A stretch of DNA of 64,000 nucleotides from Gymnopus androsaceus JB14. Taxonomy: Eukaryota; Basidiomycota; Agaricomycetes; Agaricales; Omphalotaceae. Below are positions 12,631 through 23,191 of this stretch, piece after piece (position 1 is the first letter of the stretch; each line of letters opens with the position of its first letter). The position numbers were made by a program, and so were the translations under genes. The notes beneath the pieces are model-generated. The model was not told the origin of the DNA. It did no database searches and was given only the letters and a program-made list of their open reading frames with translations. The stretch is taken from positions 186,001-250,000 of the forward strand of contig ML769387.1 of NCBI GenBank assembly GCA_009733575.1, written 5' to 3'.

Positions 12631-12704
12631 AAAAAAACCTAGGCCGTTTCGAATTAATAGAGAGCTGTGTTAAACAAATTTTTTGAAGCGGCCTAGGTTT
12701 TTTT
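12631..12704. repeat. Long inverted repeat (hairpin)
   Basis: Arms 12631-12650 and 12685-12704 are 20 nt each and match at 19 positions (core AAAAAAACCTAGGCCG). The single mismatch becomes a U-G wobble if transcribed from the plus strand. The loop is 34 nt and AT-rich. No clear target-site duplication flanks it, so calling it a transposon remnant is not supported. It lies between the laccase upstream region and SNU13. Confidence 0.8.
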
Positions 12705-13023
12705 AAACGGCTGTCAACTGGCTCGCTGGGAAAATCCAGTATGCATGACGGGTCTAGGAGAAACGAGATGGATAGCTAAACGTTTCAATGTTCAACCGCT
12801 GTTCTTTCTATGGTCTTTTCAACACGCTGCTGCGCAAAATTATTAAACCTTCCGGGATTTGAACAACGCTGCAACACTTTGGCGTTAGAGCTAAAGCCAG
12901 GGAGATAATTCTTGTACCACAGCTTGGTGCAAATCAGAGTACTTGCACTTTTGGAGTTTCAGACAGAAAGAATAATTCTCCGAAATATCATTCCGACAAC
13001 GAGCAACAACGTACAGAAGATGA

Positions 13024-13575
13024 CTAGATCAACAGCTTCTCGATTTCCAATTTCACCCTGTTGATTTGGCTGGATAGCTCCCTAGAATCACCTGTGGTAA
13101 TACTCACAGCGATTACAGGCCGCGTAACGTTGCAAGCACGACCTAGAGCTGCTTTCGAAGGAAGGAACACGTAGGGAACGTTCTGAAAGTAGGAATTGAA
13201 TTCAGTGATTATTTCGGCAGCATCAGCATGAGAGGCGCACCTTTTCTTCACAGAGAAGGGGAAGATGAAGGAGGATTTCAAGAGGCTCGGTGTCAGCAGT
13301 GAGGATGATGAATTCAGCAACACCTCGGTTGAGAGTCTTGGTAGCTACATTTTTTTTTGTTATTAACATTAAAAAAGACGCAGAGAGCGTACGCACCTTC
13401 GTTCGCACCCTTTTTCAGTTGCTTGTACTGCACCGCCTGCTGCGTAAGGTCAAGGATCTGAATTCCGAAACTAATCTCAGTTCAATTCGTCTTTGGAAAT
13501 ACACATTCAACACACCGTATTCGTCAATTTGGCATCCGCGAGGGGGAAAGCTCTTGATTGTTCTTCTTCGGCCAT
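13024..13575 (-). CDS. SNU13: SNU13 / 15.5K U4 snRNP and box C/D snoRNP protein
   Basis: L7Ae-family protein that binds the kink-turn of U4 snRNA and of box C/D snoRNAs, initiating assembly of both particles in the nucleus. Four exons splice in phase: [20 protein letters not shown], then [20 protein letters not shown], then '[20 protein letters not shown]' and '[15 protein letters not shown]', then '[20 protein letters not shown]' and 'RPVIAVSI', ending [21 protein letters not shown] and the ALGRAC stretch are the RNA-binding hallmarks. Length (about 128 aa) equals the family norm and no residue appears missing. The start at 13575 gives the expected N-terminus. It is divergent from the gamma-glutamylcyclotransferase gene across about 180 bp, which probably holds both promoters. 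Confidence 0.95.
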
Positions 13576-13754
13576 TATGTAGGTAGTAGGTAGACCTCAC
13601 GTATAATGATCCTTGGTCGAAGTAGAAAAAAAGTTGAAAAGTTGAAAAAAAACAGACGCTGGAAATTTTGAAAAGGGTGGGAAGCCGAAACGTCGTCGAT
13701 CGGGCGCTTGATGTGATCAAAGCTGTAGTTCACGAGTACTTCTTCTCTCCTCTA

Positions 13755-14359
13755 ATGTCTCTTACTCTGAACTTCAGCTACGGCAGTAACATGTGGCGAA
13801 ATCAGATGGAACGAAGATGCCCAGACTCTAAATTCATTGGCGTCGGAGTTCTGAAGAACTGGTACGAAGGTGGCATCTACTTACTATAGTTTTTTGCTCA
13901 AGCGTTCTCTAGGCGTTGGTTCATCAACACAAGAGGCGTGGCTAATATCGTTCGTTCAGCAGAAGAAAATGGTGATCTAGTCTATGGATTTGTGATTTCT
14001 TACTGCTTGATCGCCCTCGCTGTTGACTAACTAATTTCCAACATGTCCGTCCTTAGATATACACGCTCAATGCACATGATGAAGCTGTTCTCGATACTTA
14101 TGAAGGCTCTCCCAATATTTATCAAAAAGTGAAGGGAATGACAGTTGAACTTCTTCGCAGCAAGGAGGCCCCAACTGCAGAAGTCAACGAGGAGTCGACA
14201 GTGGATACGCTGGTGTATATAGACCAGAAAGATGTGACAGACGGAAATATAAGGGCGGAGTACATCTCTCGAATACACCGAGCGATGGAAGACGGTATAC
14301 GAGAAGGAATACCTACCGGGTATTTTGACAGATATTTCAAACCTTTTGTACCATCATAG
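13755..14359 (+). CDS. Gamma-glutamylcyclotransferase-like (GGCT fold)
   Basis: Likely releases 5-oxoproline from gamma-glutamyl amino acids or a related substrate. The first exon reads MSLTLNFSYGSNMWRNQMER, containing the YGSN motif that forms the GGCT substrate pocket, then 'CPDSKFIGVGVLKNW'. Exon 2 gives 'RWFINTRGVANIV' and 'GDLVYGF'. Exon 3 begins 'IYTLNAHDEAVLDTYEGSP', where the Glu of YEG fits the catalytic acid, and runs to a stop at 14359. Two introns join in phase. The first ATG whose frame reaches YGSN directly is 13755; a longer upstream reading from 13668 is open but unlike the family. The small single-domain size fits GGCT/AIG2-like proteins rather than ChaC. Confidence 0.85.
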
Positions 14360-14409
14360 AGGTTGTAATATACTCATATATTAGAGCTGCCCTACTTTAT
14401 TTACAGTGT

Positions 14410-15181
14410 TCATACAAAGCTGCCTAGCGGGGGGAATTTATCATTTGTGAAACTGGATAGATCGGGGAAGAGCATGGCAGTCTCCAGGTCCAATTGTTCC
14501 GCAAAATTGCTGGCAATTATAAACGCATCTGCGAAAATGGGTAAGCGGGAGTGGAAGCTGATATCAACCTCAATACGACTCACAGATTTGGACTAGTACG
14601 GAGACTCCTACAATGCAAACCGACGCGCCCTGCACGAGAGACCACCCCGGTGTGCAAAATTCGACTATCATATGGTTTGAGGATCCATTTGTGCATCGAT
14701 CGACAATCGCATCGCTGACGGGTCGAAAGGTCAAGACTAAAGTAAAGGCCAAAGCAACAAGTAGTAGGATACAATGACTAGCGATCATCTTTGAGTAGAT
14801 GAAGGTCAGGCCAGTACGTTTGGAGATCCCCACGGCGATACTAGAGTAGATGCAAGAAAAACATTGGTTTGAATAAATGATCATTCCAAAAGGGAAACCT
14901 ACCCAACGACGGAAAGAAGAACGAGGAGGGAAAGTACGATTGTCCTGGTGAATAGTAGCACCTTATCCTCCAAAGGAAGAGGGTGACTAGCTTTGTAAAT
15001 AACCAGATTAAGAATCCACCGATGAAAAACAGTACAGGAATCACACACCTAGCACTAATATTTCTAACCAGCCAATGACTGCACCAGTGATGCCGAGCAC
15101 GAAACTAAGAAGGCAGAGAATCCAGACACCCGCCCCCAATGCAAGACATCCCAAGAATTTACGAGCCTGAATCAAAACCAT
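14410..15181 (-). CDS. Four-span membrane protein, unknown function
   Basis: Spliced product begins MVLIQARKFLGCLALGAGVW and has hydrophobic segments 'WILCLLSFVLGITGAVIGWL', 'TIVLSLLVLLSVVG', 'ILLLVALAFTLVLTF' and 'GASVCIVGVSVLVQI'. A loop between the last two contains conserved-looking cysteines (DRCTNGS and EFCTPGW). The cytosolic tail is YAFIIASNFAEQLDLETAML and ends LGSFV at 14410. Three introns join in phase. The size and four-helix layout resemble small MARVEL/tetraspan-type membrane proteins of basidiomycetes, but I cannot name a family. The start at 15181 lies directly before the first hydrophobic segment and needs no upstream exon. Confidence 0.65.
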
Positions 15182-15600
15182 TGTCAAGCAGAAAAAGCTC
15201 TACCTGTAGAGCGAGTTGAAAAGTAGAATATGAGCAGAAAGAGAAAGTAAGGTAAAGGATTCAATCCTTGGCGTCCTTGATCAGCCAAGAGCGCATACTT
15301 ATATATACCGCGATGAAATCCGATACGCGGAGAATTTCACAGGTTGGAAAGGGCCAATTCTTTCGTTGTCAGGTTGAGAAAATTGAGGAAAGATTAGCGA
15401 GGATTGCCCTGAACCTACTGGCGGTCACTTGCGCACGAACCGTCGGCATAACACTTTTCTGGGCATGGGCAACGAAGTGGAGCCCAAATTATTAGAGCAC
15501 TCCGACTCCGAAGTTATAAATCGTATTAGAGTGTGATGTAATAGTTATTCCAAGTGAACAGGGAACAGAAAGTAGAATTGAAGAGAGGCAAGAGAACGGG

Positions 15601-16857
15601 ATGCAGGCGCCTACAGCTGCTTACCAATCAACGCGCTTGGAACGCGCGTCCAGTCGCGGAAGACCTCTACTTCTAACCATGAACTCTCTCACAAATCGAT
15701 TCTCTACGACTGGCCCTCTCAGCGAGCTCAAAAGAGCTCAAGCTCTCGTTGAAAACGAAGAATTTTCCGACTCTGCTTGGGGATCTGAAGCAGGGTTCGG
15801 CAGTTTGGCAAAAGGTGTCCCAAACTTTACTGTGCCCTCTGTCCCAGACGTCAGTACGATTCTGTTCAAAATACGAATCATCCATTGATTAATTACTTGC
15901 AGCCTTCTGCTTTCTTGAGACTCCACACCGATGACCACGCCGACCCCAATTGCCGAATCAAGATTCAGCACGGAACAACGACTCTCGCTTTTAGATTCCA
16001 GGGAGGCGTTATTGTGGCAGTAGATTCAAGAGCTACAGCAGGAAGCTATGTTGGTGCGCTTATGTCCAATGACCAAGTTTTCCCAATCTCATTGTATCTA
16101 ATCAGCCTCTGGAACGGTGAAGAAGGTCATTGAAATCAACCCGTATCTGCTCGGTACTATGGCTGGAGGTGCTGCCGACTGTCAGTACTGGGAAACATAT
16201 CTTGGAATCCACTGTCGACTTCACGAACTGCGGAACCACGAACGTATTTCGGTATCAGCAGCAAGCAAGTACTTGAGCAACTTGGTGTACAGCTACAAGG
16301 GCATGGGTCTTAGTATGGTCAGTTGGGGCAGTCCGATTCTTGAACATTGCTGACCTTTGTCCAGGGAACAATGATTTGCGGTTGGGACAAGACAGTCAGT
16401 TGGATTTAATTATACACAATTTTTTCTTCTAACCTACCTTCCAAACTAGGGTCCTGCCGTCTTTTACGTCGATTCTGATGGTACTCGCCTGAAGGGCGAC
16501 CTCTTCTCTGTTGGTTCAGGAAGTACTTTTGCGTATGGTGTCCTCGACCAAGGATACAGATGGGACCTCACTGATGAAGAAGCGCAAGAGCTAGGTCGAC
16601 GAAGCATCTACTGCTGCAGGACACCGAGATGCCTTCTCTGGCTAACTCTTGTAACCTTTTCCATGTCAAGGAAGATGGCTGGAAATTCATCGGTGTGTAT
16701 TTCCTTCAGTCCCTCGTTCTCTGCCTTACGTTCCACAGGCAACTACGACATTTCCAAACTTCACTACGATGGTCCTGGCGAGACTCCTGGTGCTGGATAC
16801 GGATACGATGTTCGTATTGAAAGAAGTACTGCTGCTCCTGTTGCTGTTCAAGCTTAG
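15601..16857 (+). CDS. PRE2: 20S proteasome subunit beta5 (PRE2), two +1 frame breaks
   Basis: Chymotrypsin-like catalytic subunit of the 20S proteasome. A propeptide from MQAPTAAYQ precedes the processing point [10 protein letters not shown]; the following Thr is the nucleophile. Family blocks: '[20 protein letters not shown]', '[20 protein letters not shown]', '[17 protein letters not shown]', '[16 protein letters not shown]' and '[17 protein letters not shown]'. Lys33 and Asp17 equivalents are present. After RRSIY the frame is lost: an extra base at about 16611-16612 shifts to [10 protein letters not shown], and another at about 16642-16643 shifts to [17 protein letters not shown]. The last exon ([11 protein letters not shown]...) then fits that frame to 16857. 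Every residue expected of the family is present once both bases are skipped, so a sequence error is more likely than loss of an essential gene. It converges with the permease, whose stop lies 79 bp away. Confidence 0.9.
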
Positions 16858-16935
16858 GTTATCATTTCTGGATTGTGTAAAGTCAATGAAAACTATATTT
16901 TGTATCTTCACATTGGCTGATCCCTTCTACCGGAG

Positions 16936-19436
16936 CTACGAACAGAGTATGTTCCATATACGGCCCAATACTGAATCAGACTCTTCTTCTATTACGCACT
17001 CGTCCTCGTAGCGATCTACGAGTAAGCGTTCCTTCTCAAAAAAATTAATATCTTCAGGTCTTCGCCACTGGAAAGATTTAAGAATGACGACCTATTCTCT
17101 GAGAAAGACTCTTACCTGCGTTCCACGATAGAATTTCCAGAACACAAATAATACTGGGAGGATACCTATCATCGTATAGGAAAAGAAGAACGAAGGAATG
17201 TCCCATTTTCCGGGTAAGAACACAGTGTAGCCACCGACAAACGCCATGATTATAGTGCCCGTGAATCCGTAGTATCTATTTCTTGATGAGCAGCGATTTG
17301 CGTTTGCTAAGAGAGAACGTACGCGCAAAATGGTTGCCAGAATGACTTGTGTGGCAAGCTGTCGCGGGAAATTCCTTGGACTTTTAATGCCTTGAAATGC
17401 AGCTGAGATAACGAGAATCAAGGGAGTGAAGCCTGCTTGCCTTGTAGAATCTCATGTAGGTGAAGCAAATGATAGCATAGTTTAACAATTGAGAAGCTGT
17501 GACCAGATTGACAAACCTATCGGATACATTAGCTTGTCTAAGTGGATATCACAGCGGCGAACGCAGAAAGAACATACCACTCCAAAACAACAGCCGAATT
17601 ATTCGAAACCTGTAGAAAAGCTTTCAAGAAAACTTGGCATAAGAGAAACCCTGGATGGATATTTTACTACTCACAGAGAAGCGACATGGCCAAGGTCACA
17701 ATAACGCAATATACTGGTACGCCATTCCTGCTACATCTTTTAAAGATTGCAGGAGCCTTTCCCTCCAGCGCCAATCCAGTATAGTGTTCTGCTCGCGTTA
17801 TACACATAGCTATTCCCCGCAGAAAAAATCGAGGTCAGTACCAGCGCGTTGACGATGTGCGGTAGTACAGGTATTTTTAGCCGTTGCATCGCGATGACAT
17901 AGCGGTGAGGAACCTGCGCCTGGACGAGCATCGGAAAGCGCTGCGAGGAGGTTTGGGTCTGAATAAGACACGACGATGACCGACACAGAGGGAACCCATG
18001 ACGAAAAAGGTTGTGAGGCGATAGAAAACACTGTTGAATGCGCGAGGGAGGATTTTTCGCGGGTTCTGTACTTCTCCAGCGGCTATGGACACCATGTCTG
18101 GACCAGCTATGGTGAACGAAGCCTGGATGAAGCAAGCAAGGAAACCCACGAAGCTGCCCAGCGACCCAGGTGTAGATGTATTCGGCAAAAGGTGTACCTT
18201 CGACTTTTGAGGCTGTAGTGCCAATTGATAGGTTAGGTAATGGCGAAAATTAGGATAAGCCGACCTACGATTCCAAAAACGAAACCCATAGGCATCATGA
18301 ATCGGATTTCCACCCACCATAGTAACGAAGGTGAAAAAGATGAGACCTACGGCGAGAATGACCTTTCCAGATGCAAACCAGAACTCGGATTCTGTAAATT
18401 GGTCACCAGCTATTCGCTCAATAAAAGAAAAGGTACAGACCTCCAAAATACCTCACAGTCCAGAGATTCAGTGCTCTAGATAAAAAATTAAGAGCACTTC
18501 CCATTCGAGAGTTCAAAGACGTACAGATAACACACCAGCACGAAACAGATGGCAGCAACTAACGGTATTTTGTCTGTCCAGAATTGAAGGACGAGATTAA
18601 AGGCCGTTACTTCGAATGGAATCAGCATCGTCTCAAAGACGAAGAAGTTTATTCCAGCGCAAAATCCGAGAGCAGGATCGACAAAATGATCAGCAAATCG
18701 GACCTAGTGCAGGATGTTGGGAGCCTGGGTATCATGGAAAAAATACGAGAAGATATACACGTACGAATGGAGAAGAGATGGGGATCCAAGTAACCATCTC
18801 AGCTGAAATGTGAAGATTATGAATGCTTGCTCAAGATGGATAGATCAGACTTACAAAGACAGTTATTGATAGCGAGGATAAATGTCGACCACAATGTGAA
18901 TGCGATGAAGAGACTGGCTACAAGTCCCATAAGGACTAGAGTTTCTGTAACTGTGACTATACTTGCCTGGTCCTCCTTGTGTCAAAGCCGAACCTTTATT
19001 GCGAGTTCATTCAATAAAAGCTTGAACGGAGAAAAATTCGTGGGTAACTCACCTATCTGCACAAAGAGCGCAGTCCCTAATTGCGAACATGTAGGTAAGC
19101 TTGGATATGCAAGCTAGGTAGTTACAGGCGTATACCTATAGTTCCTAGAATAGCACAATTGATTTTCGCTTTCGGACTGCATAAAGAGACTCCAAACCTC
19201 CAATGGCCATGAGCTGGATGTGCCTATTCTGTGAAAAATGAGGAAAAGTGCCTAACTTGTCACTGGAGAAACTTTTACCTTGAGTTTCCTGATACACATA
19301 TCGTCAGTCTGTATTCGAGGCTGTTTACAAGAGAGTACCTCTGAGTGTGGTCGTACGAGTCGACGCTACTCGCATCCAACTCATCGAGGACTTTGTCCTC
19401 AGATTTCTCGTAATTTTGGCTCGTCGACCGGTTCAT
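16936..19436 (-). CDS. Amino-acid permease (APC/AAT family), three +1 frame breaks
   Basis: Plasma-membrane amino-acid/H+ symporter of the fungal AAT type with about 12 membrane spans. Blocks in order: 'TDDMCIRKLKNRHIQLMAIG', 'GTIGTALFVQIG', 'SALTQGGPASLFIAF', 'SPFVRVRFADHFVDPALGF', 'AITA'-like central helices ('FFVFETMLIPFEVTAFNLVL'), 'GPDMVSIAAGEVQNPRKILP', 'RAFNSVFYRLTTFF', 'SIFSAGNSYVYNASRTLYG', 'LPGKWDIPSFFFSYTMIGIL' and a tail WRRPEDINFFEKERLL ending at 16936. Three extra bases, near 17978, 17902 and 17778, shift the frame; skipping each restores continuous family sequence. The intron at 18918-18966 has a GC-AG boundary. The N-terminal exon from MNRSTSQNYEK requires an intron of 56 nt to enter the TDDMCIRKLK frame. 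Confidence 0.85.
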
Positions 19437-19526
19437 AGTAAGAAAAGAAACCAGAATGGTATGTATAGACTTAGATTCGTGTTGCTATCGGTTCTGATTC
19501 TTCTGACTGGAAGCATCAAGAGGCGT

Positions 19527-19544
19527 GCGGGATCGCAATCCCGC
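19527..19544. repeat. Short perfect hairpin upstream of the permease
   Basis: GCGGGAT and ATCCCGC are separated by CGCA, about 90 bp before the permease ATG. The 7-bp arms are GC-rich in an AT-richer region. It could be a dyad binding site or chance. Confidence 0.4.
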
Positions 19545-19952
19545 GGCCGGACATGTATGCCCTCCCGGACCGATGACGTAATTCCCTTTTTCAGTGGGTC
19601 AAAGCTGACATTTGTCATCTTATGGTACTTTCGTTTGGAACACTGAGTGCATATTTTGTTTAAAAAAATCACATCGTTGGATTCGGAGACTAATAAAATG
19701 GGTACCCTCTACACCAAAGTATTTAAATCTTCGATAGTTATAAGAGACGGAACCGGTACCTAGGTACCCCGAATTCTTCCAGGCATGATTAATCATGATG
19801 TCAAAATTTCGCAGCCGCACGCCTCTTGGGAAGCATGAAGCATTTAGAGACATACCGGAACACGGTGAGCCGCTTCATATAAATGAATAATGATTCATCG
19901 ATACTATTTCCCATTCCGCATCCTTCGCAGAAGCTTGTACACCTCGTCCAAG

Positions 19953-21032
19953 ATGTCGTCTCTCACATTCTCTCTCAACGATGGAAATTCTATTCCCTGG
20001 CTTGGCTTCGGAACTGGAACGGCTCTTTATAGTACGTTATTTCACTCAAGTCCCACTGCTTTGTAGTTATCTTTTGCTAGGCAAGGACGCTGCAGCCGCA
20101 GTCAAATCAGCTATTGAGACTGGAGTGACACACCTGGATGGTGCCCAGCTCTACCGTAACGAAGAAAGTCTTGGAGATGGTGTTAAGCAATCTGGGATTG
20201 CACGTGAAAAAGTCTTCATTACCACCAAGCTTGCCGAAACCCCAGACGGTGCTATCAAGAGTACATTGGAGACATCGCTGAAGAAGCTTGGAGTGGATTA
20301 TGTCGATCTTTTCCTCATCCATTCTCCTGCTGTCGCTATGAAAGAAGGAAAATTGAAGCAATGGTGGAAGGAAATGGAGCAAATCAAGAAGGAAGGATTA
20401 GCCAAGGTACTTAGTTCCTCGCTGTGTGCGTCATGTAAATCTCAACCTTCAATAGTCTATCGGTGTCAGCAACTTCACCGTCGAGCACTTGCAAATCGTC
20501 TTGGAAGATGCTACTGTTGTTCCTGCCGTTAACCAGGTTCGATGTCATCGCACTACTAATTTTAATTATCACAACTTTTATTTTAGATTGAGCTTCATCC
20601 ATACGTCTGGGACACTGCTTCGCAAATCTACAGTTTCTGTAAAGAGAAGGGCATCCTGATTGAAAGCTACGGTGGTCTCTCTCCCATTACCGCGCTGCTG
20701 GTGGGCCCGTCGATCCTGTCCTTGCCAGTGCCTCGGAGAGATTGTCCAAGGAGTCCGGTACTTCCGTGTCTAGTGGTCAAGTCCTTTCAAAATGGCTTAT
20801 TCAAAAGGGAGTTGTTGTTGTTACGTGCGTATCTTAGTCTTTGCATTTCTCGCTTCGCATCCGAGCTGATTTCTTAATTCGCAGGACCTCGTCGAAAGTC
20901 AGCCGAATCAAAGAGGCGCTTTCTACTGCGTCTCTCCCTGATCTCACGTCTGATGAAATCATTGCGATAGAAACTGAAGGCTCCAAATTGCACAAGCGAT
21001 TCTTCATGAAGCATGTTTTCAATGATGAATAA
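19953..21032 (+). CDS. Aldo/keto reductase, tandem copy 1 (one -1 frame break)
   Basis: NADPH-dependent aldo/keto reductase of the small monomeric (beta/alpha)8 type. It starts MSSLTFSLNDGNSIPWLGFG. The catalytic tetrad is visible: Asp and Tyr in 'THLDGAQLYRNEESLG', Lys in 'VFITTKLAET', His in 'VDLFLIHSPA'. Later blocks are 'SIGVSNFTVEHLQIVLED' and 'IELHPYVWDTASQIYSFCKE'. Introns match copy 2 in place and largely in sequence. Around 20692-20694, copy 1 lacks one base relative to copy 2 (ACCGCGCT against the codon pattern of copy 2), so the frame runs off after SPITA; the remaining homology (SSGQVLSKWLIQKGVVVVT, then TSSKVSRIKEALS to HVFNDE) continues in another frame to 21032. Substrate unknown. 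Confidence 0.8.
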
Positions 21033-21804
21033 ATAAGCAAGTATAGGAGTAGAAAGAAAAGAGAAGAATACATTTATATGTTCTTGGTCAATCTTGAGTG
21101 CTACTGACTCGAAATTGCCCACTGTTAGCCGCACATATGCGGTATATCTCCTCACCTCAGATACCTATAGCATTTTATCAGTTTAGCCCGGTGAAGGTAT
21201 ACAGCACGCGTGCTTCAAACTGTATTATTCACTACTTCGATGTCCTCGCGAGCCGGCCCCACACCGCCGCTGCGACACGGACAGGACAGTCATCCATGGA
21301 CGATCCGAGTTCAGTTCGAGATCGTACTATATGCTCTCATAAAATATGTCTCCCACAATCTTTCTCGATGAGTCGCCGATGCTGGTTGGGATATGGTGAG
21401 TGGGGCAAGTTAGCATTGCTGGGCTAAGATGCTCAAACTATGAAGAAAGCGCCGAAACCTTGGGGATAAAGTAATCTCTAATTGCCTCCAATCTAATCGC
21501 CCTCCAATCATCCAATCTACTCGCTCCTGCTTCTTCTGTCTGATTCAGCTCCGTAAACAGCCCGCAGCTCATCATTGTTCCGCAATGATGCCGAGATATT
21601 GAGTGGGAGAAGATTGAGTGACACGGAGCGGAGAAACAAACGTCAAGAGGGTATCTTGCACATATTAGAAATGGCGACAGATTGGCCGTTCCTGAGAAAT
21701 CCGATTGCTCGGTGTATACCAGTTAAGGCGGTCCTTAACGAGCGCCTTTTATCCTAATTCTATATATATTCATGCTTCGCAGAAGTTTGTACACCTCGTT
21801 CAAG
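21033..21804. other. Spacer between aldo/keto reductase copies 1 and 2
   Basis: No gene seen. The last part before copy 2, from the sequence GCAGAAG to the ATG, repeats the leader of copy 1, so the duplication included at least the proximal promoter. Confidence 0.4.
21129..21142. repeat. Near-palindrome 3' of aldo/keto reductase copy 1
   Basis: CCGCACATATGCGG, one mismatch from perfect; it lies about 100 bp after the stop and is followed by GTATATC. The equivalent site after copy 2 is perfect (22951-22964), so it belongs to the duplicated unit. Confidence 0.6.
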
Positions 21805-22897
21805 ATGTCGTCTCTCACATTCTCTCTCAACGATGGAAATTCTATTCCCTGGCTTGGCTTTGGAACCGGAACGGCTTTTTATAGTACGTTATTCGCTCGA
21901 ATTTCACTTGTTTGTAGTCATTTTTTGCTAGCAAAGGACGCTACAACCGCAGTCAAATCAGCTATTGAAGCTGGAGTCACTCACCTGGATGGTGCCCAGC
22001 TCTATCATAACGAACAAAGTCTTGGAAATGGTGTTAAACAATCTGGGATTGCACGTGAAAAAGTCTTCATTACCACCAAGCTTGCCGAAACCCCAGATGG
22101 TACTATCAAGAGTACATTGGAGACATCGCTGAAAAAGCTAGGAGTGGATTATGTCGATCTGTTCCTCATCCATTCTCCTGCTGTCGCTATGAAAGAAGGA
22201 AAATTGAAGCAATGGTGGAAGGAAATGGAGCAACTCAAGAAGGAAGGATTAGCCAAGGTACTTACTTCTTCGTTGTGCGCGTCATGTAAATCTCAACCGC
22301 CAGTAGTCCATCGGTGTCAGCAACTTCACCGTCGAGCACTTGCAAATCGTCTTGGAAGATGCTACTGTTGTTCCTGCTGTTAACCAGGTTTGATGTCAAC
22401 GCGCTACCAGTTTCAATTATTCTCACTTTCACTTCTAGATCGAACTCCATCCATACGTCTGGGACACTGCCTCGCAAATCTACAGTTTCTGTAGAGAGAA
22501 AGGTATTGTGGTCGAGTCATATGGGGCTCTCACGCCCATTTTCCGTGCGGCTGGCGGACCCCTTGATCCTGTCCTTGTCAGTGCTTCGGAGAGGTTGTCC
22601 AAGGAGTCCGGTATTTCCGTGTCTAGTGGTCAAGTCCTTTTTAAATGGCTAATCCAAAAGGGAGTTGTTGTTGTTACGTGCGTCTTTTTGTCTTTGCATT
22701 TCTCGCTTCGCATCCGAGCTGATTTCTTAATTCGCAGGACTTCGTCGAAAGTCAGCCGAATCAAAGAGGCGCTTTCTACTGCGTCTCTCCCTGATCTCAC
22801 GTCGGACGAGATCGTTGCGATAGAAACTGAAGGCTCCAAGTTGCACAAATCAGCTCTCATGTATTATGTTAAGCAAGTACAAGAGCATAAGGAATAG
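21805..22897 (+). CDS. Aldo/keto reductase, tandem copy 2 (intact)
   Basis: Closest relative is copy 1 immediately upstream; exons and most introns align base for base. The spliced frame is open throughout: MSSLTFSLNDGNSIPWLGFG; 'THLDGAQLYHNEQSLGNG' (catalytic Asp, Tyr); 'VFITTKLAETPDG' (Lys); 'YVDLFLIHSPAVAMKEGK' (His); 'AAGGPLDPVLVSASERLSKE'; 'SGQVLFKWLIQKGVVVVT'; and the C-terminal 'TSSKVSRIKEALSTASLPDL', ending VKQVQEHKE at 22897. The ATG at 21772 is also in frame and would add MLRRSLYTSFK; I prefer 21805 because it matches copy 1. Likely the only functional member of the array. Cytosolic; substrate unknown, as the family ranges over aldehydes, ketones and quinones. Confidence 0.88.
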
Positions 22898-22950
22898 AGA
22901 AGAATAAATGTATATGTCCCTAATCCTGAGGGTTACTTACTTACCGTTAG

Positions 22951-22964
22951 CCGCATATATGCGG
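22951..22964. repeat. Perfect 14-bp palindrome 3' of aldo/keto reductase copy 2
   Basis: CCGCATATATGCGG is its own reverse complement and sits about 55 bp after the stop codon, in the same position as the site after copy 1. It could be a 3'-end element or just part of the duplicated segment. Confidence 0.6.
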
Positions 22965-23191
22965 TATATCTTATCATCTCGGATAGCGAGCTATTCCCTT
23001 GCTGAACAATAGCCTTTTGGTTTACTTCGGAGAGCATATAGCGAGACCTCATTACCACATGCGTCCAACTTCATTATTCACTACGTCGATGACCGCTGCG
23101 TCACGGACAGTTTTTCGTGAACGATCCAAGCTCAATCCGAGATCGTAGGTACTTAATGTCTAATCTCGATGAAATTTCGAAACTATACAAC

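Noticed and set aside
12631..12704. MITE or transposon call for the inverted repeat
   Set aside because: No flanking target-site duplication and no second copy in the window.
15268..15495. Open frame on the plus strand before PRE2
   Set aside because: No family, and it overlaps the upstream region of the membrane-protein gene on the other strand.
16600..16650. Programmed +1 ribosomal frameshifting in PRE2 and neighbours
   Set aside because: The sites share no slippery codon or stop context, occur two or three per gene and affect a gene whose orthologues are continuous. Sequence error is simpler.
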